Shown here piece by piece: positions 55,871 to 64,000 of a DNA stretch of 64,000 nt. Numbering within the stretch: the stretch's first letter is position 1; each line of letters begins with the position of its first letter. This DNA comes from Thermoflavifilum aggregans (GTDB taxonomy: Bacteria > Bacteroidota > Bacteroidia > Chitinophagales > Chitinophagaceae). The DNA lies in contig NZ_PGFG01000001.1 of assembly GCF_002797735.1 (NCBI RefSeq), positions 2,108,001 to 2,172,000 of the forward strand, read 5' to 3'. The notes below the pieces were generated by a model. It ran no database searches. It was not told the DNA's origin and was given only the letters and a program-made list of their open reading frames with translations. A program made the position numbers and the translations under genes.

Positions 55871-56857
55871 GTGAAGATATCCAACGAAACCAAAATCGGC
55901 GCTCTGACGGTTGTAAGCGTTACCCTGCTGATCATTGGCTTTAATGTGCTGAAGGGCAGTAATTTGTTTGGTTCAGGCAGAAACCTGTATGTAAAATACC
56001 ACGATGTGCAGGGATTAAATATATCCAGCCCGGTCGTGGTTAATGGTTTGCTGGTGGGCCGGGTCACGGGTATGCAGCTTTCACCGCGTGAGCCTGATGT
56101 GGTGATTGTAAAGCTGAATCTTGATAAAAATGTGCACATCCCTGTCAATTCCAAAGCCAGTATCTATAGCCCTGATCTGCTGAGTCCCAAAAGTATCCGG
56201 ATTGATTTAGGTGATGCTCCTCAATGGCTGAAAAACGGTGACACCCTGCAAAGTGCTCCACCCAGCTCATTGACCGGTGAACTTACCCGGCAGCTTTCTC
56301 CCCTTTCATTGCAACTGCAGCATACATTGGCCGAAGTAGATACCGTGCTGCTGGATGTACATGCCCTGTTATCGCCCGCTACCCGGCAAGATTTGCAGGC
56401 TTCCATCGCCTCTCTAAAAAATACCCTTGCCCATCTGGATGTGGCCACCGCACAAACCCGTCAGATCATGCAACAAGTAAATCAATTTGTGACCAGATTG
56501 ACTTCACAACAAGATACCCTGCATGCTATCCTCGCCAATACCCAGCAACTCACCGGTGAACTGGCCGCCGTACATTGGCAGCAGCTGACCGATCAACTCA
56601 ATCATTCGCTGAATGACCTGCAGCAAATTCTCGATAAAATCAACCGTGGCCAGGGATCGCTTGGCGCCTTGCTCAACAATCCCCAGCTGTATCATAATCT
56701 GGAACAATCTACTGCCAACCTGAACCGCCTGCTGGAAGATTTGCGGCTTAACCCCCATCGCTATGTACATTTTTCAATCTTTGGCGGCCGGCAAAAAATA
56801 CAACCATTGACACCAGATACTATTTACATGATAACTCCGTCGTCAGATCACCGGTAA
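55871..56857 (+). CDS. MCE/MlaD-family lipid-transport protein
   Basis: This 328-residue protein has one N-terminal transmembrane helix (IGALTVVSVTLLIIGFNVL) and an MCE domain (residues about 35-120, LYVKYHDVQGLNISSPVVVNGLLVGRVTGM) followed by helical segments. MCE proteins form hexamers that move phospholipids between the inner and outer membranes with an ABC transporter (MlaEF), which is not in this window. The start is GTG at 55871, giving MKISNETKIGAL, the usual beginning in this phylum; the -7 element supports it. The next gene is OstA-like, so it sits in an envelope cluster. Confidence 0.88.
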   Translation: MKISNETKIGALTVVSVTLLIIGFNVLKGSNLFGSGRNLYVKYHDVQGLNISSPVVVNGLLVGRVTGMQLSPREPDVVIVKLNLDKNVHIPVNSKASIYSPDLLSPKSIRIDLGDAPQWLKNGDTLQSAPPSSLTGELTRQLSPLSLQLQHTLAEVDTVLLDVHALLSPATRQDLQASIASLKNTLAHLDVATAQTRQIMQQVNQFVTRLTSQQDTLHAILANTQQLTGELAAVHWQQLTDQLNHSLNDLQQILDKINRGQGSLGALLNNPQLYHNLEQSTANLNRLLEDLRLNPHRYVHFSIFGGRQKIQPLTPDTIYMITPSSDHR

Positions 56858-56980
56858 ATCCGCATCTGAAAGCCGCTATCTGATTCCATGTTGCATAGAC
56901 AGCCCCATTTTGAAAAACAAACCCTGAAATTCACAATCAGGCATATACTACCCTAAATTCCTTTAACTTGCCCTCTGGTT

Positions 56981-58627
56981 ATGTCTTTTGCAATGATCCG
57001 AATGATAAGCATAGGGCTCATTGTGTGGATAGGCTGCATTTGCCTGTGCCTGGCTGCATACGCCCAGCAGCCCGCAGCCCGCAACGATAGTGTGAAAATC
57101 ATTTACATCATTCATGCAGATTCCCTGATTGGTATTCAGAAAAAAGATTCTGACATCACCAAACTGATGGGGCATGTGATGCTGCAACAGGGCAACACGC
57201 TCTTTTCATGTGACAGTGCTTACAAAAACAACACGATCAACGTGGTGGATGCTTATGGCCATATCCATATCAACCAAGCCGATAGCGTGCATGCCTATGG
57301 TGATTATCTGCATTATCTGGGAAACGACAAACTGGCCACACTTTCAGGACATGTGCGCCTGCAGGATGCACAGATGACCTTGTACACCGAAACCCTTACC
57401 TATGATTTGAATCAACATATTGCCCAATATCAGCAGGGTGGCAAGCTAGTGAGCGAACAAACAACCCTTACCAGCCAATCAGCAACTTATTATACAGATT
57501 TGCATCAGGCTTATTTTCAGCATCGGGTAAAACTGAAAGATCCGCAATATACCTTAAGCACAGACACGCTTGTATATCACACAGATACCCATACTGCCTA
57601 TTTTGTTGCGCCTACTGTAATTCATCTGCAGGACAGTGTTACTGTCATCCACACCCGCGACGGTTATTACAATACGGATCTGGGCGAAGCTATGTTTGCC
57701 AGCAGATCGGTAATCACGGACAGCAGCCAGATGACGACTGCCGATAGTTTGTTTTATTTCAGGGAAAAAGGAACAGGTCTAGCTAAAGGAAATGTGATAT
57801 GGCGCGATACATCCCGAAAAGTTACTGTGGTAGCGGGTTATGCTGAAACACATGATCAGACACATACCCTGCTTGCTACCCAACAGCCGGTGTTAATTTA
57901 TGAAATGAAAAATGATACCCTTTATACGGCTGCAGATACCCTGTTTTCAGGCATTATTCCCCGGACGGATAGTGCGATGCTTCATCATGCAGATTCATCA
58001 CACCAGGATAGTTCGGAAATAAGATATTTCAGTGCATTTCATCATGTGCGTATCTACAGTGATTCCCTGCAGGCCGTAGCCGACAGCATGTATTATTCTT
58101 TTGCCGATTCCACATTCCGGTTTTATATCCAGCCAGTGGTGTGGATAGGTGATTACCAGCTGAGCGGCGACACTATATATCTGAGTACCCAAAATCAGCA
58201 GGCAAAAGAGTTACAACTGATTGAAAATGCTATCATCGTCAATCAGATTGGAAAGGGGATGTTCAATCAGGTAAAAGGCAGAACGATTTACGGATATTTT
58301 CACGATAATCGGCTCGATTGGATGCATGTGAACGGCAATGCCGAAAGTGTATATTATGTGCAGGATGATGCGGGTGCATTCATTGGCATCAACAAAGTAT
58401 CCTGTGGAGTGATTGATATTTATTTCAGAGATCAGAAAGTTTATCGGGTTGCTTTCCGGGATGAACCTTCAGGCTCGATGAGTCCAATAAAAGGTGCCAA
58501 CCTGCAGGAATATTTCTTGCGCAATTTTTCCTGGCAAATAGATCGCCGCCCGCATAGCAGGGAAGAACTACTTCCATCTTCCCATCCTGTATGGAACTTC
58601 CTGCAGGGGGATAAAAATATGCTTTGA
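56981..58627 (+). CDS. OstA-like (LptA-domain) periplasmic protein
   Basis: This 548-residue protein has a signal peptide (GLIVWIGCICLCLAAYAQ) and several OstA/LptA-type beta-jellyroll repeats: LMGHVMLQQGNTLFSCDSAYKN, HIHINQADSVHAYGDYL, LSGHVRLQDAQMTLYTETL, then further copies with strand-turn-strand plans. LptA-like proteins bridge LPS from inner to outer membrane; this long form is common in Bacteroidota, where its exact role is not shown. It starts 123 bases after the MCE gene and overlaps the AI-2E family gene region at its 3' end by a few bases if a TTG start is used. No lptC or lptB is next to it. Confidence 0.88.
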   Translation: MSFAMIRMISIGLIVWIGCICLCLAAYAQQPAARNDSVKIIYIIHADSLIGIQKKDSDITKLMGHVMLQQGNTLFSCDSAYKNNTINVVDAYGHIHINQADSVHAYGDYLHYLGNDKLATLSGHVRLQDAQMTLYTETLTYDLNQHIAQYQQGGKLVSEQTTLTSQSATYYTDLHQAYFQHRVKLKDPQYTLSTDTLVYHTDTHTAYFVAPTVIHLQDSVTVIHTRDGYYNTDLGEAMFASRSVITDSSQMTTADSLFYFREKGTGLAKGNVIWRDTSRKVTVVAGYAETHDQTHTLLATQQPVLIYEMKNDTLYTAADTLFSGIIPRTDSAMLHHADSSHQDSSEIRYFSAFHHVRIYSDSLQAVADSMYYSFADSTFRFYIQPVVWIGDYQLSGDTIYLSTQNQQAKELQLIENAIIVNQIGKGMFNQVKGRTIYGYFHDNRLDWMHVNGNAESVYYVQDDAGAFIGINKVSCGVIDIYFRDQKVYRVAFRDEPSGSMSPIKGANLQEYFLRNFSWQIDRRPHSREELLPSSHPVWNFLQGDKNML

Positions 58628-58659
58628 AGTTTTTATATTCACCACACAAGCCTTTCCGT

Positions 58660-59763
58660 ATGAACACGTCTCAGCTTCCTTTTTTTGTCAAGCTGGCTGC
58701 CATATTGCTCAGCATTGTGCTCATAGGTTATCTGGTATACATCGGGCAGCCTCTGCTCTCGCCGCTGTTGTTTGCATTTTTATTTTCCATGATGCTTTTG
58801 CCAGTAAATCGTGTACTGGAAAAAATACATGTGCCCAGAAGTCTTGCCGTACTTATTTCAATTGTATTGTTTATTGCCGTATTGCTGGCTGTATTGTATT
58901 TTGTAGCTTCACAGGTGAGGGTAATGGCGGGCGACTGGCCTGCATTGCAACAGCAACTGAATATTACACTGCAACAATTACAGGAATGGCTGCATGAACA
59001 TCTGCACATGAAAATACAAAGCAGGGAAGATCTCATTCAGATTGCCACACAAAATATTTCATCCAGTGCCATCATCGGGCATACTGTTGTGTCGATATCC
59101 ACTACCCTGTTGTTTATTATTTTCATTCCGATTTACATGTTCCTGCTGCTGTATTATCGTCGTTTGCTTACTCGTTTTCTGATGCAGCTATTCAAAGAAC
59201 CCCATCGTCCGCAGGTACATGCCACACTCAGGCAGATTGAACGGGTGGTAAAACGATATGTATTAGGATTGCTGATGGAAATTGTAGCCATTGCTATCCT
59301 GCTTGGGAGCATTTTTTGGATTTTGGGCATTCCCTACGCCTGGCTGCTGGCAGTTATTACTGCTATACTGAATATCATTCCCTATGTAGGCATTTATTCT
59401 TCTCTGGTGCTTTGTACATTGATTACGTTTGCCAGTGGAAGTATAAGCAAAACTCTTGCTCTGGTAATTACTATGGTTGCTGTGCATACTTTCGATGCCA
59501 ATTTTCTGATGCCCAGGATTGTCGGATCGCAGGTAAAAATCAATGTACTCATCACCATTATAGGAGTAGTCATTGGAGAAATGATGTGGGGCATTGCCGG
59601 CATGTTTCTGGCCATTCCTACCATTGCCATTATGAAAATTGTTTTTGATCAAATTGAAAGCATGCAGGCCTGGTCTATCCTGCTCAGCGATGACACCCGC
59701 CCCATGCAGGTGAAGAAAATAAACCTCAGGAATAGCAAAAAGCAAAAACAATCCATTCCATAA
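58660..59763 (+). CDS. AI-2E family transporter
   Basis: This 367-residue membrane protein has about eight predicted helices with the long amphipathic segment after helix 3 (ALQQQLNITLQQLQEWLHEHLHMKI) and the conserved late block AWLLAVITAILNIIPYVGIYSSLVLCTLI followed by LMPRIVGSQVKINVLITIIGVVIG. The family (PF01594, named after TqsA) includes exporters of AI-2 and Na+/H+ antiporters, so the cargo is unknown. The ATG at 58660 is preferred; an in-frame TTG at 58624 would overlap the OstA-like stop by four bases. The basic C-terminal tail is short. Confidence 0.9.
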   Translation: MNTSQLPFFVKLAAILLSIVLIGYLVYIGQPLLSPLLFAFLFSMMLLPVNRVLEKIHVPRSLAVLISIVLFIAVLLAVLYFVASQVRVMAGDWPALQQQLNITLQQLQEWLHEHLHMKIQSREDLIQIATQNISSSAIIGHTVVSISTTLLFIIFIPIYMFLLLYYRRLLTRFLMQLFKEPHRPQVHATLRQIERVVKRYVLGLLMEIVAIAILLGSIFWILGIPYAWLLAVITAILNIIPYVGIYSSLVLCTLITFASGSISKTLALVITMVAVHTFDANFLMPRIVGSQVKINVLITIIGVVIGEMMWGIAGMFLAIPTIAIMKIVFDQIESMQAWSILLSDDTRPMQVKKINLRNSKKQKQSIP

Positions 59764-60415
59764 AACCCATTTATTGTCTTCTCATGATATATTCAAAAGC
59801 CCAGTCAGTCTGAAATTCGAGGGGGAATTACCTTCAATGCTATGAAAATAAAAATCTGATTTACGGATGGATAGATCAATTCAATGAAATAGACAGGCGA
59901 GTGCCCATAAACTTAAAATGCTGTTTCTTAAAATACCAGGAGTGCGGGTGATCACTTATCCCGCAAAAATACAAACGGGTCTTTTGGATGGGATGATAAA
60001 CGGGAAATTGAAAAATGAAAAGAAGCCCATTCCTGGTACATGGGAAAGTTCATTGGCTATTCAAAATAAAAACGCCCTTCTTTTCAGCGGGGCTGATCCG
60101 AGCAGCAGCCCAGATCAACACAAAAGTGAGTTTATATTTCCATCACAAACGCAAAGATTGTTAAATTTTGTTAATAATCCGACATCCTGCATCAGGTTAT
60201 AGTTATCGCGGCTTATGGGTATCCATGCCTTGCTTTCACGTTTTTTTGCGGAATAACAGATATGCGATCGAACCCTAATTTTTAATCAATCTTCATCATA
60301 TGAATCAGAAACAGATATTTCATTAATCAGAAAAAATTTAATTCAATAACTAAAGAATTCTATTTAAATTAGCGAAAAAATATTTTAAGCTTGTTTAAAT
60401 TTAAAGGCAAACTTC
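59764..60415. other. 652-base intergenic region before dtxR
   Basis: This is the only gap over 300 bases. An open frame at 59918-60202 (94 residues) shows no signal peptide, no repeats and no family motif, and has low-complexity polar composition, so I do not call it a gene. A GGGCTG/CAGCCC dyad lies near 60089-60111. The last 100 bases are very AT-rich with palindromic TTTAAATT elements that probably serve the dtxR promoter. No tRNA, rRNA or recognisable riboswitch is seen. Confidence 0.6.
60363..60405. promoter_or_regulatory. Candidate metalloregulator operator upstream of dtxR
   Basis: TTTAAATT occurs at 60363-60370 and again at 60394-60401, 31 bases apart (about three helical turns); the second copy is part of the perfect 12-base palindrome TTTAAATTTAAA (60394-60405), 10 bases before the dtxR ATG. 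Position and symmetry fit autoregulation by the DtxR product, but the AT-richness makes chance dyads common. Confidence 0.35.
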
Positions 60416-61084
60416 ATGACACTCACTGTTGCAGAAGAGAATTATATCAAAGCCATTTACAAGCTGGAGAATCAGCATGCAAAAGCTACTACCAATGGCT
60501 TGGCAGCTTTGCTGCAGACCAGCCCGGCTGCCGTAACGGATATGGCCAACAGGTTGCAGAAGAAAAAGCTGATCTCTTATGAAAAATACTATGGACTGAA
60601 ACTCACGCCCAGCGGAAAGAAGCATGCCATGCACATCATCCGCAGGCATCGGCTATGGGAATGCTTTCTGGTTGAAAAACTGGGGTTTGGCTGGGACGAG
60701 GTGCATCATCTGGCTGAAGAACTGGAACATATCCGCGATGAGCGACTGATTGAAAGGCTGGCTCATTTTCTGCAATATCCAAGCTTTGATCCTCATGGTG
60801 ATCCGATTCCCGACGCGGCGGGAAGCATAAAAGCAGCGCCCCACATACCTTTAAGCCATGCCCCCGTTCAGCAACCGCTGAAGGTAGCCGGCGTGGCTGA
60901 TCAATCGGCTGCATTGCTCAGGTTTTTGCAACAAAAAGGCATTGCTCTGGGTACAAAACTCAGGGTATTGCAGATTCATGAATACGATGGTTCTGTGGAA
61001 ATAAAATTGCTGAAACAATCGCCCTTTACCCTAAGTCAACAGGTAGCAAACAATATTTATGTCCAGACCTATGGAAAAAACTGA
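60416..61084 (+). CDS. DtxR/MntR-family metal-dependent regulator
   Basis: This 222-residue protein has an N-terminal winged helix (LTVAEENYIKAIYKLENQ, then TNGLAALLQTSPAAVTDMANRLQKKKLI), the dimerisation/metal domain with ligands in RRHRLWECFLVEKLGFGWDEVHHLAEELEHI and a C-terminal FeoA/SH3-like domain (ALGTKLRVLQIHEYDGSVEIKL). The metal-site pattern (Glu/His/Cys around WECFLVE and the EELEHI pair) fits DtxR/IdeR/MntR, with Fe2+ or Mn2+ as effector. It overlaps the Nramp gene by 26 bases, so both are made together. The linked transporter favours Mn2+ sensing. Confidence 0.9.
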   Translation: MTLTVAEENYIKAIYKLENQHAKATTNGLAALLQTSPAAVTDMANRLQKKKLISYEKYYGLKLTPSGKKHAMHIIRRHRLWECFLVEKLGFGWDEVHHLAEELEHIRDERLIERLAHFLQYPSFDPHGDPIPDAAGSIKAAPHIPLSHAPVQQPLKVAGVADQSAALLRFLQQKGIALGTKLRVLQIHEYDGSVEIKLLKQSPFTLSQQVANNIYVQTYGKN

Positions 61085-62948
61085 AATTCTACATCCCTCC
61101 TTGCAGGAAGTGCACCAGTCGGTCGACACGACTCGGCCGGGTTCTTTATGGAAAAAGATTTTCGCCTTTTTTGGCCCGGCTTATCTGGTAAGTGTGGGTT
61201 ATATGGATCCCGGCAACTGGGCTACCGATCTGGCCGGGGGCAGCCAGTATGGATATACGCTGCTGTGGGTGTTGCTGATGAGCAATTTAATGGCTGTATT
61301 GTTGCAAACGCTGAGCGCAAGGCTGGGCATCGTGCGGGGCAGAGATCTCGCACAGGCCAACCGGGAAATGTATCCCTCCGCACTTAACTTTATTTTGTAT
61401 CTGTTAGCTGAGGTGGCTATTGCAGCCTGTGATCTGGCTGAAGTGCTGGGTATGGCTATTGGCTTGCAGCTGCTGTTTCAGATTCCGTTGCTGACGGGTG
61501 TGCTTATCACGGCTTTTGATACCTTACTCATTCTTTTTTTGCAGCGCTGGAAGATTCGCCGGTTGGAACTGTTCATCATCAGCCTTATTTCCATCATCGG
61601 TATCTCATTGCTTATTGAATTGTGCATGGCCCGTCCTCATCCACAAGAAATTGTAAGCGGATTTATTCCCCATCTGCCAGATGAAGCAGCTCTTTATATT
61701 GCGGTGGGTATCATCGGTGCCACGGTGATGCCTCATAATCTGTACCTGCACTCGGCTTTGGTACAGACACGCAAGATTCATCGCGATGAAGCCGGCATTC
61801 GTCGGGCATTGAAATTAAATTTTCTGGATAGCTTTATTGCCCTTAATCTGGCGTTTCTGGTTAATGCCGCCCTGCTGGTGCTGGCTGCGGCTGTGTTTTT
61901 CCACTCAGGACATACGAAGATAGCTGAAATACAAGATGCTTACCATCTGCTGGAGCCCTTGCTGGGCAATCATCTCGCTCCTATCCTGTTTGGAATTGCA
62001 TTGATTGCTTCCGGACAAAGCTCTACCATTACAGGCACCATGGCTGGCCAGATCGTGATGGAAGGTTATCTTCAGCTGCGCATCAATCCCATGCTGCGTC
62101 GTTTTATTACCCGTATGCTGGCCATCATTCCGGCCGTGATTGTGATTAGTATCGCCGGTGAATATGCGGTGGGACAACTGCTGATCCTCAGCCAGGTAAT
62201 CCTGAGCATGCAGTTGAGTTTTGCGATTATTCCGCTGATTTATTTTGTAAGCGACAGGCAAACCATGGGAAAGTTTGCTCTTTCTGCACCCATAAAAATG
62301 CTTGCCTGGCTGGTGGCAGTTTTGCTGATATATCTGAATGTGCGGATGGTATTTGAGCAAATCCTTGGTTATATGAATCAATCCGGCAGCATAATCGGTA
62401 AAATATCTGCCATTGCTGGCGGAGCCGGCTTTTTGATATTGCTGCTCATCACCTGGCTGTATCCCGTTCGTCGTAAAACCCTTATCCGGAAAGGTTATTA
62501 TTTGCATAAACCTCAACCACTCGTCCCAGTCATGTCCATACATCCTTACCACAAGATTGCGCTGGCATTGGACTTCAGCGAAAAAGACCATGCCATCCTG
62601 GCTCATGCATTTTCACAGGGCAATCCCGATACGGAATATTTGTTGATTCATGTGGTTGAAAGCGTATCAGCCCGCATCCTCGGCAAACAAAGTTATGATC
62701 AGGAATCTCAGCAGGACCAGCAACAGTTAGCCGCTTATGTACGCATGTTTGAGGAAAAAAATCTCAAAGCAAAAGGCATTCTCGCCTATCATCGCCGCGG
62801 AAGAGAAATTGTACGTATTGTGAATGAAGAACATGCAGATCTGCTGATTATGGGCGGTCACGGCCATCGTGGCATTAAAGATTTAATTTATGGTGAAACA
62901 GTCAATTACGTGCGGCATCATGTCCATATCCCTGTGCTGATTGTATAA
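61059..62948 (+). CDS. Nramp-family Mn2+/Fe2+ transporter fused to a Usp domain
   Basis: This 629-residue protein joins two parts. Residues about 25-480 are an Nramp divalent-metal:H+ symporter with DPGNWATDLAGG in helix 1 and MPHN in helix 6 (metal-binding Met present), which favours transition metals over Mg2+. Residues about 490-629 are a universal-stress-protein domain (KIALALDFSEKDHAI to VHIPVLIV). Its nucleotide loop is G599-x2-G-x9-G followed by Glu instead of Ser/Thr, so ATP binding is doubtful. The gene overlaps dtxR by 26 bases; ATG 61071 is an alternative start. A regulatory role of the Usp domain is inference. Confidence 0.92.
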   Translation: MSRPMEKTEILHPSLQEVHQSVDTTRPGSLWKKIFAFFGPAYLVSVGYMDPGNWATDLAGGSQYGYTLLWVLLMSNLMAVLLQTLSARLGIVRGRDLAQANREMYPSALNFILYLLAEVAIAACDLAEVLGMAIGLQLLFQIPLLTGVLITAFDTLLILFLQRWKIRRLELFIISLISIIGISLLIELCMARPHPQEIVSGFIPHLPDEAALYIAVGIIGATVMPHNLYLHSALVQTRKIHRDEAGIRRALKLNFLDSFIALNLAFLVNAALLVLAAAVFFHSGHTKIAEIQDAYHLLEPLLGNHLAPILFGIALIASGQSSTITGTMAGQIVMEGYLQLRINPMLRRFITRMLAIIPAVIVISIAGEYAVGQLLILSQVILSMQLSFAIIPLIYFVSDRQTMGKFALSAPIKMLAWLVAVLLIYLNVRMVFEQILGYMNQSGSIIGKISAIAGGAGFLILLLITWLYPVRRKTLIRKGYYLHKPQPLVPVMSIHPYHKIALALDFSEKDHAILAHAFSQGNPDTEYLLIHVVESVSARILGKQSYDQESQQDQQQLAAYVRMFEEKNLKAKGILAYHRRGREIVRIVNEEHADLLIMGGHGHRGIKDLIYGETVNYVRHHVHIPVLIV

Positions 62949-63224
62949 TCAGCGATCTGCGTGGCCCAGGCTTCTCTGCGGATTGATCTGGTCACGAACT
63001 CTTTGTTTCAGGATTTTAATTTCAGGAAAGCCATCTTCTTGTTTGCGATCAAAAATCAATACATCATCTACCCGGATTTGATAGGTACCACCTGTTTCAC
63101 TGGGCACAAGCGTCACGCTCTTAAGCTCATCCTGAAAGGTGGTAAGCATTTCCTGAGCCATCCATGCAGCCCGGAGCAACCATGCACAACGAGGACAATA
63201 TTCAATGGTTAATGTGTGTTTCAT
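62949..63224 (-). CDS. SelT/SelW/SelH (Rdx) family redox protein
   Basis: This 91-residue thioredoxin-like protein has the redox motif CPRC (residues 10-13) in the first strand-turn of the Rdx family, followed by the expected helix and the strands SGGTYQIRVDDVLIFDRK-like (TGGTYQIRVDDVLIFDRK) and the ending ILKQRVRDQI. Selenoprotein relatives carry Sec in place of one Cys; here both are Cys. It is likely a small cytoplasmic thiol oxidoreductase of unknown partner. Its stop touches the end of the Nramp gene from the other side, with no space between. Confidence 0.88.
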   Translation of the reverse strand: MKHTLTIEYCPRCAWLLRAAWMAQEMLTTFQDELKSVTLVPSETGGTYQIRVDDVLIFDRKQEDGFPEIKILKQRVRDQINPQRSLGHADR

Positions 63225-63236
63225 ATCATATCTAAA

Positions 63237-64000
63237 TTACGTTTCAGCATGATGTAAAGGAGATACCAGCTGATGCTGGGATGCCACATGTATATCGCGC
63301 CAGATGCGATTCAGCGGATGCTGAACATAAATTGCAGTCATCCCGCAAAACCTATATAGTTTTTCAACTCCCTGCAGAGATACCTCGACAAGCTCGCCTG
63401 CGGCCTGTTTCATCGCCTTAAGCTGATCAGCCCGTAAGCTGCGGGTTTCCACATGTGCATACCAGATATTTTCCAGTGTTTGATAAAAATGAGTGCGTGC
63501 ATACTGAAAGCGCGTCTGTACATCGTGCCAGGTACGTTCCACAACCGGAATATTTCCCAGCAATTGACCAAAACCCATTGGCTTTTTTTGCCGTGATAAT
63601 GCAACAAATTCATCCAGGAAATGCAAGGCCATGCCCGATAACATCACCGAAGTAGTGATTTCAGCAAAAGTTAAAAAAGGAAAACTATACAAGGGACCCT
63701 GATGAAATGGAGAAGGATGCAGCAGATCAAACCGATGCGAGGCGGGCACCATGACACCGTCCACGGCAAAATCGTTGCTGGATGTGGCTTTCAGCCCCAT
63801 TACCTGCCAGTTAGATATGATTTTCACCTGTTCAGCTGGCACTGCAAATGAGCTGTACACCGGCTCTCCGGCATCATTTTTCAAAGGCTGTCCCGTTTCA
63901 TCGTAGAGCCAGGCATTGAAGGTAAACAAGGTGGCATGGGCGCTTCCGCTGGCGTATTTCCACAAACCCTGCACTTCAAATCCATCCCTCCGGCAGATGG
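63237..64000 (-). CDS. Acyl-CoA dehydrogenase-like flavoprotein, 5' end outside window
   Basis: The frame runs to the window edge, so the N-terminus is missing; about 253 residues are visible. The order fits acyl-CoA dehydrogenase-fold proteins: EVQGLWKYASGSAHA, the middle-domain segment NWQVMGLKATSSNDFAVDGVMVP, and a helical C-terminal domain (FAEITTSVMLSGMALHFLDEFVALS to YRFCGMTAIYVQHPLNRIWRDIHVASQHQ). The GLKATSS and terminal RDIHVASQHQ pattern resembles the flavin-dependent monooxygenase branch (HsaA/DszC-like) as much as true dehydrogenases, so the reaction is open. It is 12 bases upstream of the Rdx gene and in the same direction. Confidence 0.82.
   Translation of the reverse strand, partial: ICRRDGFEVQGLWKYASGSAHATLFTFNAWLYDETGQPLKNDAGEPVYSSFAVPAEQVKIISNWQVMGLKATSSNDFAVDGVMVPASHRFDLLHPSPFHQGPLYSFPFLTFAEITTSVMLSGMALHFLDEFVALSRQKKPMGFGQLLGNIPVVERTWHDVQTRFQYARTHFYQTLENIWYAHVETRSLRADQLKAMKQAAGELVEVSLQGVEKLYRFCGMTAIYVQHPLNRIWRDIHVASQHQLVSPLHHAET

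Noticed and set aside
59918-60202. 94-residue open frame as a gene
   Set aside because: No signal, domain or start-site support, and a composition like non-coding DNA; kept only as a note on the intergenic region.
62949-63224. Selenocysteine in the SelW-like protein
   Set aside because: The redox motif is CPRC with ordinary Cys codons, and no in-frame TGA occurs.

Overview
The window is a gene-dense chromosomal segment of a Bacteroidota bacterium, most likely a member of the Chitinophagaceae or a close relative. The basis is the -7 promoter element TAnnTTTG upstream of many genes (one with TTTG at an ideal 19-nt spacing), a two-domain OstA-like protein plus LptD and TamB, the long form of IspH, a YidC with a large periplasmic domain, a TPR histidine kinase of LytS type with a LytTR regulator, and FHS-type sugar transport. 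The genus is an inference. Almost everything is core metabolism and envelope biogenesis. I see no insertion sequence, prophage, CRISPR array, integrase or toxin-antitoxin pair.

Layout. 1-7.6 kb: the end of ribF, then a minus-strand group (galK, a metalloprotease lipoprotein broken by an in-frame TAA, a Nudix hydrolase), and a divergent plus-strand group (FHS sugar transporter, ROK glucokinase, DinB-like protein, small lipoprotein, HAD phosphatase). 7.8-17 kb: a secreted isoaspartyl peptidase/asparaginase divergent from a secreted amidase, then tamB overlapping pepT. 17-27 kb: a minus-strand run (secreted DUF4412-like protein, enoyl-CoA hydratase, yidC, pyrG), a thioesterase, an alpha/beta hydrolase, rpsA, and ispH. 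27-37 kb: a LytTR regulator and TPR histidine kinase, cmk, clpC, then a STAS protein with rnz, dapA with accA, and tRNA-Asp. 37-48 kb: a PLP/CBS-domain synthase, then a plus-strand run of bioD, ftcD, lpxK, rnr, a prenyl synthase, an amino-acid permease, a metal-receptor protein and a Rieske lipoprotein. 48-64 kb: an LTA-synthase-like membrane protein, a peptidoglycan amidase divergent from lptD, plsC with ung, an MCE protein, an OstA-like protein, an AI-2E family protein, a DtxR regulator overlapping an Nramp-Usp fusion, a selenoprotein-W-like redox protein and the end of an acyl-CoA dehydrogenase-like gene.

How the genes fit together. Galactokinase, a hexose permease and a ROK glucokinase form a small sugar uptake and phosphorylation unit. 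TamB, LpxK, LptD, the OstA-like protein, the MCE protein, PlsC, YidC, the muramoyl amidase and the LTA-synthase-like protein all serve outer-membrane and wall assembly, although they are spread over several transcription units. DtxR and Nramp form a self-contained metal (probably Mn2+) homeostasis pair.

No clearly new multi-gene system is visible. The items most worth a second look are regulatory or architectural: the nonsense-interrupted metalloprotease, an FHS transporter with a large periplasmic insert and extra helices, rpsA with a strong Shine-Dalgarno and a TTG start, a 24-bp palindrome after the orphan Rieske gene, a predicted near-leaderless lptD mRNA, and the Nramp-Usp fusion whose Usp motif is not canonical.
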